Numbered from the stretch's first letter, positions 1 to 10,041 are shown. The stretch is DNA of 64,000 bases from Cupriavidus cauae (GCF_008632125.1 NZ_VWRN01000030.1:124001-188000), one strand, 5' to 3'. The notes: generated by a model not told the origin, from the sequence alone. Made by a program: numbers and translations.

Positions 1-254
1 ATCGTGCCGAAACGCGGAATCACGACGAAGCGGTCGCCCTCGGGCTGCTCCGCGAACGGCGCGCCATAGGTCAGCAATGCGCGGATGCGGTCGGTATCGC
101 CCTTGTCCAGCGGCTGGTCGGTGTCGACGAAGTGCAGGAACTGGCCGTGCACCGACTCGATGTCGGTGTCGATCTGTTGCAGGGCGGTGAGCAGGCGTTG
201 CTGGCGGAAGGCCGACAGGGCCAATGCGCCGGGGAAGCACGAGAAATGCGCCAT
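1..254 (-). CDS. purL: FGAM synthase PurL, N-terminal fragment
   Basis: This is the first 84 codons of phosphoribosylformylglycinamidine synthase, the ATP- and glutamine-dependent fourth step of purine synthesis. The gene runs off the left edge. The start MAHFSCFPGALALSAFRQQR, then GQFLHFVD and VIPRFGT, match the PurS-like N-terminal domain of the large single-chain proteobacterial PurL. The ATG at 254 is the natural start because homologues begin with MAHF. A TACAAT -10 box lies about 110 bp upstream. Only the N-terminal domain is visible, so integrity of the rest cannot be judged. Confidence 0.92.
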   Translation of the reverse strand, partial: MAHFSCFPGALALSAFRQQRLLTALQQIDTDIESVHGQFLHFVDTDQPLDKGDTDRIRALLTYGAPFAEQPEGDRFVVIPRFGT

Positions 255-362
255 GATCTGAGCGGTCGGAGGGCGATGGAGGTGGGACTGCGGCCGGGAC
301 CCGGCCGTGGCGTCCGGCCGGACGGGCCGCAAGCCAGCCGGGCGGCGCCGGCGAAAACCGCT

Positions 363-368
363 ATTGTA
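363..368 (-). promoter_or_regulatory. Candidate purL -10 box (TACAAT)
   Basis: On the minus strand the sequence reads GGTACAATAGCGG, a good -10 hexamer about 110 bp before the purL ATG. The same TACAAT-AGCG context precedes serB at 54749. I see no convincing -35. Confidence 0.4.
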
Positions 369-439
369 CCCTGCCGAGGGGGATTTCTTGCAGTGCAGTA
401 TCGGGCGGATTGGGGGGATTGGGGGATCGGCGCACCGGG

Positions 440-575
440 GCTGCCCTCTCCCCCGGCCCCTGTCCCGCCGTGCGGGACAGGGGGAGAAAACCAGCAGACC
501 AATCTGTCATTGTCGCAAGCCGCCCGGGGCTCCCCTTTCCCGCCTGCGGGAGAGGGGGCAGAGGGAGAGGGCAAC
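440..575. repeat. Dispersed CCCTCTCCC-type hairpin repeats
   Basis: The gap between purL and the 5-oxoprolinase gene holds two similar inverted repeats, 457-483 (12-bp perfect stem, loop CGT) and 532-558 (imperfect, arms CCCC..CCCGC and GCGGGAGAGGGG). Similar elements occur at 51560-51710 and 55845-56035. They lie between divergent/parallel gene ends and no ORF is convincing here. They look like a REP-like family and could also act as transcription terminators for the 590-4294 gene. Confidence 0.65.
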
Positions 576-589
576 GGCCCCCGCCCGGC

Positions 590-3500
590 CTACGCCACCC
601 CGTATCCCCCGCCTCCCGGCGTCTCGATCACGAACACATCGCCCACGCCCATCTCCGTGCGCGCCACGTGGGGCAGCGTCTCCTCGCTGCCATCGGCGCG
701 AATCACGCGGTTGCGGCCCGTCGCGCCCGGCTCGCCGCCCGCCATGCCGAACGGGGCATGTACCCGGTTGTTCGACAGGATCGACGCCGTCATCGGCTCG
801 AGGAAGCGCACCTTGCGCACGCCGCCGTTGCCGCCGTGCCAGCGCCCCGTCCCGCCCGATCCGTGCCGGATCTCGTAGCTGTCCAGCCGCACCGGGAAGC
901 GCCACTCCAGCACCTCGGGATCGGTCAGGCGCGAGTTGGTCATATGCGTCTGCACCACGTCGCAGCCGTCGAAGCCGTCCCCGGCGCCGCTGCCGCCCGA
1001 GATCGTTTCGTAGTACTGGTAGCGCGCGTTGCCGAAGGTGAAATTGTTCATCGTGCCCTGGCTCGCGGCCACCACGCCGAGCGCGCCGTACAGCGCGTTG
1101 GTGATGCACGAGGACGTTTCGACATTGCCCGACACCACCGAGGCCGGATAGCGCGGATTGAGCATCGACCCTTCCGGTATCACCACATGCAGCGGCTTCA
1201 GGCAGCCGGCGTTCAGCGGGATGTCCTGGTCGACCAGCGTGCGGAATACATACAGCACCGCGGCCATGCAGACCGCGCGCGGGGCATTGAAGTTGTTGGG
1301 CAGCTGGTCCGAGGTGCCGGTGAAATCGACCGTCGCCTCGCGGCGCTCGCGGTCCACCGTTACCCGCACGCGGATCTGCGCGCCATTGTCGAGCGGATAG
1401 GCATAGCTGCCGTCCTTGAGCGCCGTGATCACGCGCCGCACCGCTTCCTCGGCGTTGTCCTGCACATGGCCCATATAGGCGCGCACCACCGGCAGGCCGA
1501 AGTGGGCCACCATCTTGCGCAGCTCCTCGACGCCCTTCGCGTTCGCCGCGACCTGCGCCCGCAGATCGGCCATGTTCTGGTCCACGTTGCGGGCCGGGTA
1601 GCGCGCGCCGGCCAGCAGCGCGCGCATGCCCGCATCGTCGAGCACGCCGCCATCGACCAGCAGGAAGTTGTCGATCAGCACGCCCTCCTCCTCGACCACG
1701 GTCGAGTCCGGCGGCATCGAGCCCGGCGTGATGCCGCCGATATCGGCGTGATGGCCGCGCGAGCCGACGTAGAACAGCACCTCGCGGCCGTCGGCATCGA
1801 ACACCGGCGTGATCACCGTCACGTCGGGCAGATGGGTGCCGCCGTTGTACGGGTCGTTCAGCACATAGACGTCACCGTCCTTCATGCGTCCGGCATTGCG
1901 CGCGATCACGGTCTTGATGCTCTCGCCCATCGAGCCCAGATGCACCGGCATATGGGGCGCGTTGGCGATCAGATTGCCTTCGGCGTCGAAGATCGCGCAG
2001 GAGAAGTCGAGCCGCTCCTTGATGTTGACCGAGTAGGCGGTGTTCTGCAGCCGCAGCCCCATCTGCTCGGCGATCGACATGAACAGGTTGTTGAAGACCT
2101 CCAGCATCACCGGATCGGCCTCGGTGCCGATTGCGCGCCGCTGCGGACGCGGCACCGCGCGCGTCAGCACCAGATGGTCGCGCTCGGTCAGCAGGGCCTG
2201 CCAGCCGGGCTCGACCACCGTGGTGGCGTTCTGCTCGGCGATGATCGCCGGACCGGCGAGGCGGTCGCCAGGACGCAGGGTATCGCGCCGGTAGAGGCCG
2301 GTCTCGTGCCAGGCGCCGCCGCTGAACATGCGCACCGTCTCGGCGGGCTGCGGCGGACCTTCCCGTGGCGCCGGCGCGGGCGGGCGCTCCTGCGGCGCCT
2401 GCGCGACGCCGACCGCCTCCACCGAGACCGCCTCGACGATCAGGCCCTTGTCGGGCATCAGGAAGGCATAGCGCTGGCGGTACGCGGCCTCGAAGCCGGC
2501 GCGCATCGCGGCGGCGTCGCCGAACGGCACCACCAGCGCCGAATCGGTACCTTCGTAGCGCAGATGGACGCGCCGCAGCACCTCGATGCGGCCGGCGTCC
2601 TCGCCCTGCTCCAGCAGCTCGTCGCGCGCCTGCTGCGCGAGCGCATCTAGCCGCTGCGCCAGCATCGGCACCGCGGCCTCGTCCAGCTTCGCCTCGATCG
2701 ACAGCTCGCGCATCGCCGTGCGGTCGGCCAGGCCCATGCCGTAGGCCGACAGCACGCCGGCCAGCGGATGGACGAACACGGTCTGCATGCCCAGCGCATC
2801 GGCCACCAGGCAGGCGTGCTGCCCGCCGGCGCCGCCGAAGGTGGTCAGCGTGTAGCCGGTCACGTCGTGGCCGCGCTGCACCGAGATCTGCTTGATCGCG
2901 TTGGCCATGTTGCCGACCGCGATCTCGATGAAGCCCTCGGCGACCTGCTCCGGCGTGCGGCGGTCGCCGGTCTGCTCGGCGATTTGCGCGGCCAGGTCCT
3001 CGAAGCGCGCGACCACGGCATCGCGATCGAGCGGCGCGTCGGCGCGCGGGCCGAACACCGCCGGGAAATGCGCAGGCTGGATCTTGCCGAGCATCACGTT
3101 GCAGTCGGTCACCGCCAGCGGGCCGCCGCGGCGATAGCTGGCCGGCCCGGGATTCGCGCCGGCCGAATCGGGGCCGACGCGATAGCGGCTGCCGTCGAAA
3201 TGCAGCACCGAGCCGCCGCCCGCCGCCACCGTATGGATGCTCATCATCGGCGCGCGCATGCGCACGCCGGCCACGCTGGTCTCGAACACGCGCTCGAAGT
3301 CGTTCGGGTGCCTGCCGCTGAAGTGCGACACATCGGTCGACGTGCCGCCCATATCGAAGCCGATGATGCGGTCGAAGCCGGCGCGCTGCGAGGCGCGCAC
3401 CATGCCGACGATGCCGCCGGCGGGTCCCGACAGGATCGCATCCTTGCCCTGGAAACGATGCGCATCGGTCAGGCCGCCGCTGCTCTGCATGAACTGCAGG

Positions 3501-4294
3501 TTCACGCCCGGCATCTCGCGCTCGATCTGCTCGACATAGCGGCGCAGGATCGGCGACAGGTAGGCGTCGACCACCGTGGTGTCGCCGCGCGGCACCAGCT
3601 TCATCAGCGGCGATACCTCGTGCGACACCGAGACCTGGGCGAAACCGAGCTCGCGCGCGATCCGGGCGGCGCGGGCCTCGTGATCGGCATGGCGATAGCC
3701 GTGCATCAGCACGATCGCCACCGCGCGGATGCCGTCGGCCCGCACGCGCAGCATCTGTTCGCGCAGCGCCGCCTCGTCCAGCGGCTGTACTACCTCGCCA
3801 TGCGCGCCGATGCGTTCGTCGACTTCCACCACCTCGCGATACAGCAGCTCCGGCAGCACGATGTTGAGGTCGAACAGCCGCGGCCGGTTCTGGTAGGCGA
3901 TGCGCAGCGCGTCGCGATAGCCGCGCGTGATGAACAGCGCGGTGGGCTCGCCCTTGCGCTCGAGCAGCGCGTTGGTGGCCACCGTGGTGCCCATCTTCAC
4001 CGCGGACACCAGGCGCGGCGTGATCGGCTCGCCCGGGGCCAGACCCAGCAGATGGCGGATGCCGGCCACCGCCGCATCGGCGTATTGCTCGGGGTTCTCG
4101 GACAGCAGCTTGTGCGTGACCACGGTGCCGTCCGGGCGCAGGCCGACGATATCGGTGAAGGTGCCGCCGCGATCGATCCAGAACTGCCAGCGTGGGTCGG
4201 GCGTGGCGGCTTGCGTTTCGGCTTGCGTTTCGGCTTGCAAAGCGGACTGCGATGCGGCGGACTGCGATGTGGCTTGCGACTCGGAATGGGACAC
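590..4294 (-). CDS. Fused HyuA-HyuB 5-oxoprolinase/hydantoinase
   Basis: A 1234-residue enzyme of the ATP-dependent 5-oxoprolinase/N-methylhydantoinase family, which opens a cyclic amide ring such as 5-oxoproline. The HyuA half comes first, with the ATPase motif [11 protein letters not shown] near residue 42 and [14 protein letters not shown] near 315. The HyuB half starts around residue 730 ([20 protein letters not shown]) and includes [15 protein letters not shown]. HyuA and HyuB are often separate; the fused form resembles eukaryotic OPLAH in length. The start is GTG at 4294 with CCGAGG nine bases upstream. The first 35 residues are a Ser/Gln/Ala/Thr-rich repeat. It follows the MarR-like gene on the same strand, 82 bp downstream, so an operon is likely. 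Substrate (5-oxoproline, hydantoin or another lactam) is not determined. Confidence 0.88.
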   Translation of the reverse strand: MSHSESQATSQSAASQSALQAETQAETQAATPDPRWQFWIDRGGTFTDIVGLRPDGTVVTHKLLSENPEQYADAAVAGIRHLLGLAPGEPITPRLVSAVKMGTTVATNALLERKGEPTALFITRGYRDALRIAYQNRPRLFDLNIVLPELLYREVVEVDERIGAHGEVVQPLDEAALREQMLRVRADGIRAVAIVLMHGYRHADHEARAARIARELGFAQVSVSHEVSPLMKLVPRGDTTVVDAYLSPILRRYVEQIEREMPGVNLQFMQSSGGLTDAHRFQGKDAILSGPAGGIVGMVRASQRAGFDRIIGFDMGGTSTDVSHFSGRHPNDFERVFETSVAGVRMRAPMMSIHTVAAGGGSVLHFDGSRYRVGPDSAGANPGPASYRRGGPLAVTDCNVMLGKIQPAHFPAVFGPRADAPLDRDAVVARFEDLAAQIAEQTGDRRTPEQVAEGFIEIAVGNMANAIKQISVQRGHDVTGYTLTTFGGAGGQHACLVADALGMQTVFVHPLAGVLSAYGMGLADRTAMRELSIEAKLDEAAVPMLAQRLDALAQQARDELLEQGEDAGRIEVLRRVHLRYEGTDSALVVPFGDAAAMRAGFEAAYRQRYAFLMPDKGLIVEAVSVEAVGVAQAPQERPPAPAPREGPPQPAETVRMFSGGAWHETGLYRRDTLRPGDRLAGPAIIAEQNATTVVEPGWQALLTERDHLVLTRAVPRPQRRAIGTEADPVMLEVFNNLFMSIAEQMGLRLQNTAYSVNIKERLDFSCAIFDAEGNLIANAPHMPVHLGSMGESIKTVIARNAGRMKDGDVYVLNDPYNGGTHLPDVTVITPVFDADGREVLFYVGSRGHHADIGGITPGSMPPDSTVVEEEGVLIDNFLLVDGGVLDDAGMRALLAGARYPARNVDQNMADLRAQVAANAKGVEELRKMVAHFGLPVVRAYMGHVQDNAEEAVRRVITALKDGSYAYPLDNGAQIRVRVTVDRERREATVDFTGTSDQLPNNFNAPRAVCMAAVLYVFRTLVDQDIPLNAGCLKPLHVVIPEGSMLNPRYPASVVSGNVETSSCITNALYGALGVVAASQGTMNNFTFGNARYQYYETISGGSGAGDGFDGCDVVQTHMTNSRLTDPEVLEWRFPVRLDSYEIRHGSGGTGRWHGGNGGVRKVRFLEPMTASILSNNRVHAPFGMAGGEPGATGRNRVIRADGSEETLPHVARTEMGVGDVFVIETPGGGGYGVA
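4208..4282. repeat. 12-bp tandem repeat in 5' end of oxoprolinase gene
   Basis: About six 12-15 bp units of the type GGCTTGCGTTTC / GGACTGCGATGC. The first two copies (4208-4219 and 4220-4231) are identical. On the minus strand they encode the Gln-Ala-Glu-Thr / Ala-Ser-Gln-Ser N-terminal tract. Most units are multiples of three, so copy number changes would leave the enzyme in frame. Confidence 0.8.
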
Positions 4295-4376
4295 GCGGAA
4301 GTACCTCGGAAGGAAATGAGGATCGTCGTCGGGCGTGCAGCCGCACGCGAACTCGACGCGGTGAATTCGTGCGGCG

Positions 4377-4985
4377 CTACAGCGACGTCGCGGAACGCGC
4401 CGCCTGCTCGTACAGCCCGGTCAGCACGCGCAACAGCCGTGCCAGTTCGCCGATCTCGGCGTTCTCCGCGCTGCCCGGGGTCATATTGCTGGTCAGGCAT
4501 TGCTCGCGGATTTCCCGATATCGCGCGCACGCCTCGGTGCCTGCCGTGGTGGTGCTGTAGGTCGCCTCCTTGCCGACGCGCACGCCGGCAACCAGGCCCA
4601 TGCCCTGCAGCTTCTTCAGCGAGTAGGTCACCAGATGGGTATCCTCGACGTTCAGCACGAAGCAGATGTCCGCGAGCCGCTTGGCGCGGCCGCGGTGGTT
4701 GACGTGGTGGAGCACCAGCACGTCGAGAAAGGTCAGGTCGCGTACGCCGGCCGCGCCCATGCAGCGCACCACCCAGCGGCTGTAGGCGTTGTAGGCGGTG
4801 TTCAGGCCGAACTCGAATTCGGACAGCTCGGGACTGCGCGACGACACCAGATGCGCGGACGACACGATGCCGGCGCCGGCCTGGCGCGCGACACCTTCGG
4901 CGGCCGCGGCATCGGTGGACACCACCACGGCGGAAGGCATGTCGGGAGAAGCAACATCGTCGCGGCGGCTCGGCTTTCGGGCCAT
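4377..4985 (-). CDS. MarR-type winged-helix regulator
   Basis: A 202-residue protein with a winged-helix core around residues 80-165 ([20 protein letters not shown], then a recognition-helix region with [17 protein letters not shown] and a wing with [11 protein letters not shown]). The architecture is that of MarR-like dimeric repressors with long N- and C-terminal dimerisation helices. The first 50 residues are poorly conserved in appearance. It is upstream of the 5-oxoprolinase gene and divergent from the amidase/TRAP operon, so it is the obvious candidate regulator of both. The ligand is unknown. Confidence 0.8.
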   Translation of the reverse strand: MARKPSRRDDVASPDMPSAVVVSTDAAAAEGVARQAGAGIVSSAHLVSSRSPELSEFEFGLNTAYNAYSRWVVRCMGAAGVRDLTFLDVLVLHHVNHRGRAKRLADICFVLNVEDTHLVTYSLKKLQGMGLVAGVRVGKEATYSTTTAGTEACARYREIREQCLTSNMTPGSAENAEIGELARLLRVLTGLYEQAARSATSL

Positions 4986-5134
4986 GGACAGGACTCCTGC
5001 AGTGGGACAGCGGAGAACGAACGGCTTGGCGCGTCGCGGATCGCGTGGTTTGCGGATCGCGGATTCCTGATCGCGAATCTTCGATCACGGGCGCCGTCTA
5101 GGGATTTCCCGGAGGCCGCGGCGGTAATTTCAGC

Positions 5135-5152
5135 TTGACAGTTTATCGACAA
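5135..5152. promoter_or_regulatory. Candidate MarR operator, TTGnC-N8-GnCAA
   Basis: The 462-bp gap between the divergent regulator (4985) and amidase (5448) has one AT-rich stretch. It contains an interrupted palindrome TTGAC..CGACAA spanning 18 bp. MarR proteins commonly bind partial palindromes of this size near the promoter they repress. The left half is also a perfect -35 (TTGACA), but no good -10 follows at 16-18 bp. The rest of the gap holds nothing I can identify. Confidence 0.35.
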
Positions 5153-5447
5153 ATTATGAGCATGAGTACCCGGTAACGATGGGGATTGCGCGGCACTGGA
5201 GCGACCGCTTCCGTGCGCAATTCGCGCACGAATCCTGGGCATCCGGCGCGCCGCGCACTGTCGCGGGGCAAGCGGCAACGACATTCAGGGCGCGCGCCTG
5301 CCTGCGTCTTCACGCTTTCCCTTGTCTGCATTGTTTGCCTTATCGTTGTCTGCTTGCAGCGAACGTACGGTCTCGATGCGCATTACCGTTTCCGACTCGT
5401 TTCCGACGTTGTTCACCGCCCGATCTCACCGCCCGAGCCTGCACCCG

Positions 5448-6815
5448 ATGACGATGCCCGCCACACTGCTTCCCGATATCGACACGCTGAACCGACTGGC
5501 TTGCGATGGCCGGCTCTCGCGCACCGCGCTGTTGCAGCAGGCGCAGGCACGTGCCAGGGAACCGGCGGCGCAGGCGGTATTGCTGCAGACCAGCTTCGAT
5601 ACCGCCGTCAGCGCAGCGCAGGCCGCCGATGCCGCGGCGCTCGCCGGCAAGCCGCTGCATCCGCTGGCCGGGCTGCCGGTATCGATCAAGGACCTGTTCG
5701 ATATCGGCGGCGAAATCACGCGCGCCGCCTCGACGGCACGCGCCGATGCGGCGCCGGCAAGCGAAGACGCCCCGGTCGTCGCACGGCTGCGCGCGGTGGG
5801 TGCCGCGCTGGTCGGCCGCACCAACATGACCGAGTTCCCCTTCTCCGGCGTCGGCATCAACCCGCACTACGGCACGCCGGTCAATCCGCACGACGGCGCG
5901 GTGGCGCGCATCTGCGGCGGCTCGTCGTCGGGCGCCGCGGCCTCCGTGGCGCTCGGCCTCTCTGTCGCGGCGCTGGGCAGCGATACCGGCGGTTCGATCC
6001 GCATCCCGGCCGCGCTGTGCGGCCTGACCGGCTTCAAGCCTACCGCCCGGCGCGTGCCGCTGACGGGCGCCTTTCCGCTGTCCTTCTCGCTCGATACCGC
6101 CTGCGCGATGGCGCGCACAGTGGCCGACTGCGTGCTGGTCGACGGCGTGATCGCGGACCAGGCGCTGGTCCCCGTGCGCAAGGCCGCCGGCGCGCTGCGG
6201 CTGGCGGTCCCGCGCCAGCTGTTGCTCGACGATCTCGACGAGACCGTGTCGCGCGCCTTCGATCGCACGCTCGGGCGGCTGTCCGCCGCCGGCGTGCAGA
6301 TCGAACATGTGGACCTGCCCGAGCTGCTGGAACTGTCGACGCTGAACGCGCAGGGCGGACTGACCGCGGCCGAAGCCTATGCGATCCACCGCGGCACGCT
6401 GGCGTCGCGGCGCGCGCTGTACGACCCGCGCGTGGCGGCCCGCATCGATCGCGGCGCCGCGATCGGCGCGGCCGACTATGTCGATCTGGTGCGCGCCCGC
6501 GCCGCCTGGAGCGCGCGCGTGATGGCGCGGCTCGAAGGCTACGACGCGCTGGCCTGCCCCACCGTGCCGGTGGTGGCGCCGCCGATCGCGCCGCTGGTCG
6601 CCGATGACGCGCTGTTTACGCGCACCAATGCGCTGCTGCTGCGCAATCCCTCGACCATCAACTTCCTCGACGGCTGCGCGATCTCGCTGCCGTGCCACCA
6701 GCCCGACGAACTGCCGGTCGGACTGATGCTGGCGCACGGCCCGATGCGCGATGCGCCGCTGCTGGGCACGGCGCTTGCATTGGAAGCCGTGCTCGCGCCG
6801 GGGCCGCAGGCCTGA
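5448..6815 (+). CDS. Amidase signature family hydrolase
   Basis: A 455-residue amidase of the Ser-cisSer-Lys family. The catalytic lysine is in PVSIKDLFDIGGE, the cis-serine in GGSSSGAAASVA, and the nucleophilic serine in GSDTGGSIRIPA. C-terminal NFLDGCAISLPCHQPDELPVGLML is also typical. I chose the ATG at 5448 (MTMPATLLPDID); upstream in-frame codons 5322-5447 read like an accidental signal peptide and lack family similarity. The shine-dalgarno is weak. The gene heads the rightward side of the catabolic cluster, divergent from the MarR/oxoprolinase pair, and likely hydrolyses an open-chain or carbamoyl amide related to the imported substrate. Confidence 0.85.
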   Translation: MTMPATLLPDIDTLNRLACDGRLSRTALLQQAQARAREPAAQAVLLQTSFDTAVSAAQAADAAALAGKPLHPLAGLPVSIKDLFDIGGEITRAASTARADAAPASEDAPVVARLRAVGAALVGRTNMTEFPFSGVGINPHYGTPVNPHDGAVARICGGSSSGAAASVALGLSVAALGSDTGGSIRIPAALCGLTGFKPTARRVPLTGAFPLSFSLDTACAMARTVADCVLVDGVIADQALVPVRKAAGALRLAVPRQLLLDDLDETVSRAFDRTLGRLSAAGVQIEHVDLPELLELSTLNAQGGLTAAEAYAIHRGTLASRRALYDPRVAARIDRGAAIGAADYVDLVRARAAWSARVMARLEGYDALACPTVPVVAPPIAPLVADDALFTRTNALLLRNPSTINFLDGCAISLPCHQPDELPVGLMLAHGPMRDAPLLGTALALEAVLAPGPQA

Positions 6816-6920
6816 GCCGGGATCCCGGACGGGGTGACGGCACGCGACAACCTGCAGGACAACCTAGTGGACGACCCAGTGGACGAGCCACCGCTGGCGG
6901 CGCAAGATCCACGCACGCGC

Positions 6921-6998
6921 GCGCAACGATCGAGCGCAACGATAAAGCGCACCGATCAAGCGCACCGATCAGGCGCAAAGACGACGCGCAACGACGCG
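6921..6998. repeat. Six 13-bp direct repeats upstream of dctP
   Basis: Six consecutive 13-mers of the form GCGCAACGATCRA fill 6921-6998: 6921-6933, 6934-6946, 6947-6959, 6960-6972, 6973-6985 and 6986-6998. The first four differ at one to three positions; the last two are more diverged. They end 14 bp before the dctP Shine-Dalgarno and occupy most of the amidase-dctP gap. Confidence 0.85.
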
Positions 6999-7021
6999 GT
7001 AAAGACACAACCAGGAGAGAA

Positions 7022-8014
7022 ATGATGCAGCGCAAGGGATTGCTGAAGTCGATGTCTGCGTGCGGGCTGCTCGCCTGCGCCTTCGCGATGGCGCCGCTGG
7101 CGCAGGCCCAGGTCAAATGGGATCTGCCGACCGGCTATCCGGCCAACAACCCGCACACGGTCAACCTGGACCAGTTCGCCAAGGAGGTCAGCGCCGCCAC
7201 GCAGGGCAAGCTGGCCATCACGCTGCATCCGAACGGCTCGCTGTTCAAGGCCAACGAAATCAAGCGCGCGGTGCAGAGCAACCAGGCCCAGGCAGGCGAG
7301 GTGCTGATGTCGCTGCTGGAGAACGAGAACGCGCTGTTCGGCGTCGACGCGGTGCCCTTCCTCGCCACCGGCTTCGATGCCTCGTACAAGCTGTGGCAGG
7401 CGCAGCGCCCGGTGATCGACCGCCTGCTGGACCGCCAGGGCATCAAGCTGCTGTATGCGGTCGCGTGGCCGCCGCAGGGCATCTACGCCAAGAAGGAAAT
7501 CCGCTCGGGCGCCGACATGAAGGGCCTGAAGTGGCGCGCCTACAATCCGGCCACCACGCGCATCGCGCAGGCGGTCGGCGCGCAGCCGATGACGATCCAG
7601 GCGGCCGAGCTGTCGCAGGCGCTGGCCACCGGCGTGGTCGACAGCTTCATGTCGTCGGGCGCCACCGGCGTCGACAGCAAGGTCTGGGAGAGCCTGTCGC
7701 ACTTCCATACGGTGGACGCCTGGCTGCCGAAGAACATGGTGATCGTCAACAAGCGCGAGTTCGACAAGCTCGACAAGCCGTCGCAAGAGGCGCTGCTGAA
7801 GGCCGCGCAGGCGGCCGAGACCCGTGGCTGGCAGCGGATGCGCGAATACACGCAGCAATCGCTCGACACGCTGGCCAAGAACAAGATGACCATCGTCAAG
7901 CCCACGCCGCAACTGCAGGCCGACATGAAGAAGATCGGCGACGAGCTGCTGGCCGAGTGGGAAAAGAAGGCCGGACCCGAGGGCAAGGAGATCATCGCGG
8001 CGTATCGCAAGTAA
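7022..8014 (+). CDS. dctP: TRAP transporter periplasmic binding protein
   Basis: A 330-residue DctP-family solute receptor. It has a clear signal peptide (MMQRKGLLKSMSACGLLACA, cleavage after AQA near residue 30) and the DctP fold signatures, including WRAYNPATTRIAQAVGAQPM, where the arginine normally binds a substrate carboxylate, and ELSQALATGVVDSFMSSG. AGGAG at 7013-7017 is 4 nt before the ATG at 7022 and 7 nt before the second ATG at 7025, which may be the true start. It delivers substrate to the DctQ-DctM pump that follows. A carboxylate-containing ligand is expected from the family; its identity is unknown. Confidence 0.92.
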   Translation: MMQRKGLLKSMSACGLLACAFAMAPLAQAQVKWDLPTGYPANNPHTVNLDQFAKEVSAATQGKLAITLHPNGSLFKANEIKRAVQSNQAQAGEVLMSLLENENALFGVDAVPFLATGFDASYKLWQAQRPVIDRLLDRQGIKLLYAVAWPPQGIYAKKEIRSGADMKGLKWRAYNPATTRIAQAVGAQPMTIQAAELSQALATGVVDSFMSSGATGVDSKVWESLSHFHTVDAWLPKNMVIVNKREFDKLDKPSQEALLKAAQAAETRGWQRMREYTQQSLDTLAKNKMTIVKPTPQLQADMKKIGDELLAEWEKKAGPEGKEIIAAYRK

Positions 8015-8050
8015 GGCGAACAAGGTGGTGCCGGCCAGCCCGTGATTCCC

Positions 8051-8130
8051 GTCGTCCCTGCGAAGGCAGGGACGACAGCGGCTCGCGACGAGACAGCTGG
8101 TCCTCGCCCTCGCGGGGACGGCAGCATGAC
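8051..8130. repeat. GTCGTCCCTGC-type dispersed hairpin element
   Basis: The dctP-dctQ gap contains a perfect 11-bp stem (8051-8061 / 8066-8076, loop GAAG), followed by a second, weaker CCTCGCCCTCGCGGGGACGG arm. Related elements lie at 54787-54875 and 60950-60967. Inside a TRAP operon such a hairpin could raise receptor mRNA levels over the membrane subunits by protecting the upstream message. Confidence 0.6.
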
Positions 8131-8181
8131 ACCGGCGCGGCATCGCCCTCCGCTTCCTTCCCCCAGCCTTCCGGACGCATC

Positions 8182-8694
8182 ATGACTTCCCGCTTCCAGT
8201 GGTTCTACCAGGCGCTCGGCGCGCTGGCCGCCGTCTTCATCTGCCTGACGCTACTGATCGAACTGGCCATCATCATCGGGCGCTTCGCCAATTTCCAGAT
8301 CGACGGCGGCGACGCCTATGCCGGCTATTTCATGGCCGCGGGCTCCTTTCTTGCACTGGCCGCGACGCTGCGCCAGGGCGACCATATCCGCGTGACGCTG
8401 ATCCTGCAGCGCCTGCACGGCAGGCCGCGTGTCTGGGTGGAGATCTTCTGCCTGGCGGTGGCCACGCTGCTGACCGCGTACTTCACCTACTACGCGGGCA
8501 AGCTCGCGTACGACTCGTACATCTATCACGACATCTCGCAGAACACCGACGCCACGCCGCTGTGGATTCCGCAGCTGTCGATGGCGGTGGGCCTGTTCGG
8601 GCTGTTCGTCGCCTTCGCCGAGGAGTTCGTCTACGTGGTGCGCACGCGCCGTCTGCCGCGCGAGGAAAGCGGCGAAATGGCGCGCACCGAGTAA
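8182..8694 (+). CDS. dctQ: TRAP transporter small permease DctQ
   Basis: A 170-residue inner-membrane protein with four predicted hydrophobic helices, at about residues 11-33, 47-63, 88-108 and 129-151, as in the DctQ subunit. The motif RQGDHIRVTLILQRL in the central loop is typical of the family. It lies between the receptor and the large permease gene in the standard P-Q-M order. DctQ links the receptor docking surface to DctM. Confidence 0.9.
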   Translation: MTSRFQWFYQALGALAAVFICLTLLIELAIIIGRFANFQIDGGDAYAGYFMAAGSFLALAATLRQGDHIRVTLILQRLHGRPRVWVEIFCLAVATLLTAYFTYYAGKLAYDSYIYHDISQNTDATPLWIPQLSMAVGLFGLFVAFAEEFVYVVRTRRLPREESGEMARTE

Positions 8695-8737
8695 CGCCGA
8701 CGTATCGACCGGTCAGCCCCCACAGGAACGCAACCAC

Positions 8738-10036
8738 ATGGATCTCTGGATCACCTTCTTCCTGATCGTCGCCATCTTCGCCGTGCTCGGCGCCGGCGTC
8801 TGGATCGGCATCGCGATTCTCGGCGTCGCCTGGATGGCAATGGAGCTGTTCACCAACAAGGTCGGCGGCGAATCGATGGCGCTGACCGTCTGGGGCTCGC
8901 TGTCGAGCTGGACGCTGACGGCGCTGCCCCTGTTCATCTGGATGGGCGAGATCCTGCTCAAGACCAGGCTGTCGGAGGGCATGTTCCGCGGGTTGTCGCC
9001 GTGGCTGCAGCGGCTGCCCGGCCGCCTGCTGCATGTCAACGTGATCGGCTGCACGATCTTCGCGGCGGTGTCGGGCTCGAGCGCCGCCACCTGCGCGACG
9101 ATCGGCAAGATCTCGCTGCCCGAACTGGCCAAGCGCGGCTATCCCGAGTCGATGGCGATCGGCTCGCTGGCGGGCGCCGGCACGCTGGGCCTGCTGATTC
9201 CGCCGTCGATCATCATGATCGTCTATGGCGTCACCGCTGATGTGTCGATCGGCAAGCTGTTCATCGGCGGCGTGCTGCCGGGCCTGATGCTGGCGCTGCT
9301 GTTCATGGGCTACGTCGCGGTCTGGGGCTGGCGGCATCGCGATGCGATCCCGGTGCCCGAGCATCGGCTGGACCTGCATGCCAAGCTGGCCGAATCGCGC
9401 CACCTGATCCCGGTGGTGCTGCTGATCGGCGCGGTGCTCGGCTCGATCTACGCCGGCATCGCCACCGCCACCGAGGCGGCCGCGCTCGGCGTGGTCGGCG
9501 CGCTGGTGCTCGCGCTGGCGCAACGCACGCTGACGTGGGAAACGTTCCGCGATTCGCTGATGTCGGCGACGCGACTGTACTGCATGATCGCGCTGATCCT
9601 GGCCGGCTCGTCTTTCCTGACGCTGGCAATGGGCTTCATCGGACTGCCCCGCCATCTGGCCGAGTGGATCGTCGGCCTGAACCTGACGCCGTTCATGCTG
9701 ATCATCGCGCTGATGGTGTTCTTCATCATCCTGGGCTGCTTCCTCGACGGCATCTCGATGGTGGTGCTGACGATGTCGGTGCTGTTGCCGACGATCCAGG
9801 CGGTCGGCATCGACCTGCTGTGGTTCGGCATCTTCGTCGTGCTGGTGGTCGAGATGGCGCAGATCACGCCGCCGGTCGGCTTCAACCTGTTCGTGCTGCA
9901 GGGGATGACCCGGCGCAATATCAGCTATATCGCCTGGGCCGCCTTCCCCTTCTTCGTGCTGATGGTGGTGGCGGTGCTGCTGATCTGGGCCTTCCCCGGC
10001 CTGGTGACCTACCTGCCCGCGCAGATGAAGATGTAG
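8738..10036 (+). CDS. dctM: TRAP transporter large permease DctM
   Basis: A 432-residue polytopic protein that carries the sodium-coupled translocation channel of the TRAP system. It begins MDLWITFFLIVAIFAVLG and contains the family segments SGSSAATCATIGKISLPEL, AGAGTLGLLIPPSIIMIVYG, ATEAAALGVVGA and the C-terminal MAQITPPVGFNLFVLQGM. The length is normal (about 425). dctM starts 43 bp after dctQ and ends 5 bp before the dehydrogenase gene, so transport and oxidation are almost certainly co-transcribed. Confidence 0.93.
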   Translation: MDLWITFFLIVAIFAVLGAGVWIGIAILGVAWMAMELFTNKVGGESMALTVWGSLSSWTLTALPLFIWMGEILLKTRLSEGMFRGLSPWLQRLPGRLLHVNVIGCTIFAAVSGSSAATCATIGKISLPELAKRGYPESMAIGSLAGAGTLGLLIPPSIIMIVYGVTADVSIGKLFIGGVLPGLMLALLFMGYVAVWGWRHRDAIPVPEHRLDLHAKLAESRHLIPVVLLIGAVLGSIYAGIATATEAAALGVVGALVLALAQRTLTWETFRDSLMSATRLYCMIALILAGSSFLTLAMGFIGLPRHLAEWIVGLNLTPFMLIIALMVFFIILGCFLDGISMVVLTMSVLLPTIQAVGIDLLWFGIFVVLVVEMAQITPPVGFNLFVLQGMTRRNISYIAWAAFPFFVLMVVAVLLIWAFPGLVTYLPAQMKM

Positions 10037-10041
10037 GCGCC

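Noticed and set aside
410..2650. Plus-strand ORF of 746 codons
   Set aside because: It is antisense to the 5-oxoprolinase gene; its product is His/Arg/Ala-rich with no family motifs, as expected from the reverse of a high-GC gene.
5322..5447. Extended amidase start with a lipobox-like LSLSACS
   Set aside because: The extension shows no family similarity, and the amidase core begins at MTMPATLLPDID. A lipoprotein amidase of this family would be unusual.
6921..6998. Iteron-type replication origin
   Set aside because: There is no rep gene, DnaA box cluster or AT-rich unwinding region, and the surroundings are a catabolic operon on core chromosome.
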